From positions 2,046,001 to 2,110,000 of the forward strand of contig NZ_CP154853.1 in assembly GCF_047302405.1 (NCBI RefSeq): 64,000 nt of DNA, written 5' to 3'. Source of the DNA: Alkalihalobacillus sp047302405 (GTDB lineage Bacteria; Bacillota; Bacilli; Bacillales; Bacillaceae_D). The notes beneath the pieces are model-generated. The model was not told the DNA's origin. It did no database searches and saw only the letters and a list, made by a program, of their open reading frames with translations. This document shows positions 61,344-64,000 of the stretch, piece by piece. Numbering within the stretch: the stretch's first letter is position 1; each line of letters begins with the position of its first letter. The translations under genes and the position numbers were made by a program.

Positions 61344-63305
61344 TTACATAACCCGTTTAAACATTTTTTCTAATTCATACGTTGAAAAATGGATCAATAT
61401 TGGTCGCCCATGCGGACATGTAAATGGATCACTGCTTTTTCTTAACGACTCTAACAGTGCAAAAATCTCATCATGTCGTAAATGTCGATTCGCCTTAATC
61501 GCCGCTTTACACGACATTAAAATGGCTGCCTCTTCACGTAAAGTTCCGATATCCACTTTATTTGTTGATAAAAGCTGTTCAATAATTTCACGAATCGTTT
61601 CTTCTTCTAAACCTTTAGGTAACCAAGTCGGGTGAGAACGCACGATAAACGTATGGGGGCCGAATTCTTCGAGAAATACTCCGACCTGTTTTAATTTATC
61701 GATATGTTCTACTATCATTGCCATCTCTTGCTGTGTACATTCAATTGTAAAAGGCACGAGTAAGTCTTGAACATTCGGTTCGGTCTCTTTTACCTTGTCA
61801 CGGAAAAATTCGTACTTGATTCGCTCTTGGGCTGCATGTTGGTCAATTAAATACATCCCCTGTTCATTTTGGGCAATGATATATGTTCCATGCATTTGAC
61901 CGACCGGATAAAGAATAGGTACTCTCGAAGGCTCAAACTCTTGTTGTACTTCAACTTGTTCAGTCACTGATTCCTGTTCTGTTGAGTTTGAATGCTCTAA
62001 CTCTTTTAAACTCGGTTCGAACTGAGTCACTGTTTGCTCTTCATCGTCGCTTATCCTAGATGGTGTAAAAGGACTTGCCCCAAGCTTCGGCATTTTTTCA
62101 TTGACAACTTCTGGATCCAAACGTTCTTCTTCGCTTTTTGTTTCAGAAAAGGATGGCGTTTGGTAGATGTCAACTTGTGAAAATGGTTCATGAACTTGTT
62201 TACTCTGAGCCTCTTTCCCTTTTTCACTTATTTGTGCTTGCTGCTTTGTTTCGAAATCAAGCGATATCTGTTCACTTGTCAGTTTCGTCGCTTTTTTGAC
62301 ATTCACTTCTGGAATTAACGTTTGTTTTTTAAAGATGGAAACAATCGACTCCGTTATCAACTGACTAAGCTCGGTTTCTTTACTTAAGCGGACTTCTAAT
62401 TTAGCTGGATGCACATTGACATCAATTAAAAGCGGATCCATTTCAATGGAAAGCACCACAATCGGAAAGCGACCAATTGGCAACAGCGTATGGTAACCTG
62501 CTTGAATCGCCTTGGCAAGGACAAAGTTTCGAATATAACGCCCGTTGACGATAATCGAAATATACTGCCTTGAAGCTCTCGTTATTTCTGGCTTGCACAC
62601 ATAGCCACGTAAAGAATAATCAAGAGTTTCTCCTTTTATTTCTAGCATTTCTTTCGCAATATTACGCCCATAAATCGCCGCGACAACTTGTTTTTGATCG
62701 CCATTTCCTAATGTTTTTAAGAGCAATTTACCATCATGAAATAATTCAAACGCAATATCAGGGTGGGCCATCGCCAAACGATTCATGATATCACTAACAT
62801 TTCCGGCTTCCGTTGTGACCGTTTTTAAATATTTTAAACGAGCCGGTGTATTAAAAAATAGGTGAGTCACTTTAATTTCGGTACCTTTTCGCGTCGCAGC
62901 TGCTATTTTTTCAACAACCTCGCCGCCTTCTAATTTAATTTCTGTACCCGCCCCAACACCTGTACTCGTTTTTAAAGTTAAGTGGGAAACGGAGGCGATA
63001 CTTGGCAAAGCTTCCCCACGAAAACCAAGCGTTTTAATATGAAACAAATCGCGGTCGGTTCGAATTTTACTCGTGGCATGCCGCAAAAACGCGGTTTCGA
63101 CATCGTCATTTTCCATTCCGTCTCCATTATCGACGATCCGGATCGAACTTAAGCCACCCTCCTCCATTTCAACGAGGATATGAGAGCTGTTCGCATCAAT
63201 CGCATTTTCAACAAGCTCTTTGACGATTGAAGCAGGACGTTCAACGACCTCACCTGCTGCAATTTTATTCGATAAACTATCGTGTAACTGTTTAATTTTC
63301 CCCAT
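61344..63305 (-). CDS. mutL: DNA mismatch repair protein MutL
   Basis: 653 residues with a GHKL ATPase N-terminus (ELVENAIDANSSHI, DNGDGMENDDVETAFLRHATSKI, TLGFRGEALPSIASVS, GTEIKVTHLFFNTPARLKYLK). The long acidic linker spans about 330-460. The C-terminal endonuclease domain has QHAAQERIKYEFFRD, the metal-binding element of nicking MutL proteins, plus late SCKAAIKANRHL and FTCPHGRPILI. It starts 19 bases after mutS behind GGAGG. Confidence 0.97.
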   Translation of the reverse strand: MGKIKQLHDSLSNKIAAGEVVERPASIVKELVENAIDANSSHILVEMEEGGLSSIRIVDNGDGMENDDVETAFLRHATSKIRTDRDLFHIKTLGFRGEALPSIASVSHLTLKTSTGVGAGTEIKLEGGEVVEKIAAATRKGTEIKVTHLFFNTPARLKYLKTVTTEAGNVSDIMNRLAMAHPDIAFELFHDGKLLLKTLGNGDQKQVVAAIYGRNIAKEMLEIKGETLDYSLRGYVCKPEITRASRQYISIIVNGRYIRNFVLAKAIQAGYHTLLPIGRFPIVVLSIEMDPLLIDVNVHPAKLEVRLSKETELSQLITESIVSIFKKQTLIPEVNVKKATKLTSEQISLDFETKQQAQISEKGKEAQSKQVHEPFSQVDIYQTPSFSETKSEEERLDPEVVNEKMPKLGASPFTPSRISDDEEQTVTQFEPSLKELEHSNSTEQESVTEQVEVQQEFEPSRVPILYPVGQMHGTYIIAQNEQGMYLIDQHAAQERIKYEFFRDKVKETEPNVQDLLVPFTIECTQQEMAMIVEHIDKLKQVGVFLEEFGPHTFIVRSHPTWLPKGLEEETIREIIEQLLSTNKVDIGTLREEAAILMSCKAAIKANRHLRHDEIFALLESLRKSSDPFTCPHGRPILIHFSTYELEKMFKRVM

Positions 63306-63323
63306 TGTATGCCTCCTCTCCGA

Positions 63324-64000
63324 TTATTTTAAACTCTTTTGCCATTCATACACTTTTTGCATCGCTTCAAATGGCGTCAAATGAAGAACATCCACTTCTT
63401 TGATTTTCTTCATTAATTGTTTTTCTGCTTTTGTTAGAGACTCTTCTTTTCGTGTTTCTACCTTAGGTTCAGGGAATAAAGAAAGCTGTTTTGGCTCTTC
63501 TTTTGTTACCGCCACTTCTTCTTTGACCGTTTGGACCAAAGGTGTGGACGCAACAGGCATTTGTTTCATGCCTTGCTCCAACTGAAATAAAAGCTCCTCG
63601 GCCCGAGTCGTAACAGCGGTTGGCATATTCGCAAGCTCGGCGACATAGATTCCATAACTTCTATCCGCTTGTCCATCAATCACCTTGTGTAAAAAGACGA
63701 CATGACCATCCTCTTCCGTTGCAGAGACGTGAACATTTTTTAAATGGACTAAGCTTTTTTCTAAGCTCGTTAATTCATGATAATGGGTCGAAAATAAGGT
63801 CTTCGCCTTTACCTCATCATGAATATATTCAATGATCGATTGGGCTAAGGCAATTCCATCATAGGTTGAAGTTCCTCGACCAATCTCATCTAATAAAATC
63901 AAACTATTTTGTGAAGCTTTTGTCAGTGCATATTGCGTTTCAAGCATTTCAACCATAAACGTACTTTGCCCACTTGCTAAATCATCGGCTGCCCCAATTC
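63324..64000 (-). CDS. mutS: DNA mismatch repair protein MutS, C-terminal part (runs off the window)
   Basis: The frame is open to the last base and reads IGAADDLASGQSTFMVEMLE, then the Walker B region SLILLDEIGRGTSTYDGIALA and TLFSTHYHELTSLE, the MutS ATPase. A Glu/Lys-rich tail with LSLFPE follows, then the C-terminal dimerisation helix region. Only about 225 residues of the usual 850-870 are present. It forms an operon with mutL. Confidence 0.97.
   Translation of the reverse strand, partial: IGAADDLASGQSTFMVEMLETQYALTKASQNSLILLDEIGRGTSTYDGIALAQSIIEYIHDEVKAKTLFSTHYHELTSLEKSLVHLKNVHVSATEEDGHVVFLHKVIDGQADRSYGIYVAELANMPTAVTTRAEELLFQLEQGMKQMPVASTPLVQTVKEEVAVTKEEPKQLSLFPEPKVETRKEESLTKAEKQLMKKIKEVDVLHLTPFEAMQKVYEWQKSLK

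Noticed and set aside
1..64000. CRISPR arrays, rRNA and tRNA genes
   Set aside because: No regularly spaced identical repeats, no rRNA segments and no tRNA-like cloverleaf with a T-loop were seen on either strand.

Overview
The window is low-GC DNA from an endospore-forming member of the Bacillaceae. This rests on Sda, SirA, SpoVK, a GerA-type germinant receptor, LexA/AraR/GlnR-type operators, and a backbone that follows the lexA-to-mutS order of Bacillus subtilis. The backbone runs on the minus strand from mutS at the right end towards lexA, tkt and ccdC at the left. I cannot name the species; the gene set would fit an alkaliphilic or soil Bacillus relative. No rRNA or tRNA gene was seen.

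Left part (1-17 kb): the end of a secreted 3D-domain cell-wall protein, yneK, ccdC (without ccdA beside it), yneF, sirA with a Spo0A box, tkt, a ynzC-family gene, yneB, and a yneA-position gene divergent from lexA across a cluster of SOS boxes. A large LPNTA-anchored nuclease/5'-nucleotidase of the YhcR type follows. Then come an MFS-PadR cassette with a tiny membrane protein, an Sda homologue and a CarD-family regulator.

Middle (17-41 kb): a large L-arabinose/arabinan utilisation locus inserted into the backbone. An extracellular endo-arabinanase cuts the polymer. An AraNPQ-type ABC importer takes up oligosaccharides. Two GH51 enzymes, a GH43 enzyme and a GH127/GH146-type enzyme release arabinose inside the cell. 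AraA, AraB and AraD pass it to the pentose phosphate pathway, where tkt also acts. AraM and the repressor AraR complete the set. At least four promoters carry AraR operators, and the araN promoter also has a cre site. A HAD phosphatase, an MFS carrier and a ROK regulator follow.

Right-middle (41-53.6 kb): a patchwork region. It holds a ROK/XRE junction where both genes seem to have lost their 5' ends, a phage head-fibre remnant, RidA, a tautomerase and a complete gerA-type operon. Next is an accessory island (about 48.6-53.6 kb). The island has a minimal secreted Ntox50 toxin with a candidate immunity gene, a run of tiny overlapping genes, and an XRE regulator facing a palindrome and a secreted glycine-rich bacteriocin-like protein. 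It also has an SOS-controlled yolD-like gene broken by one amber codon, and several decayed or chimeric prophage genes.

Right end (53.6-64 kb): standard backbone: glnA, glnR, ynbB, spoVK, a divergent tyrosine-recombinase-like gene, hfq, miaA, an RsmJ-like methyltransferase, mutL and the 3' end of mutS.
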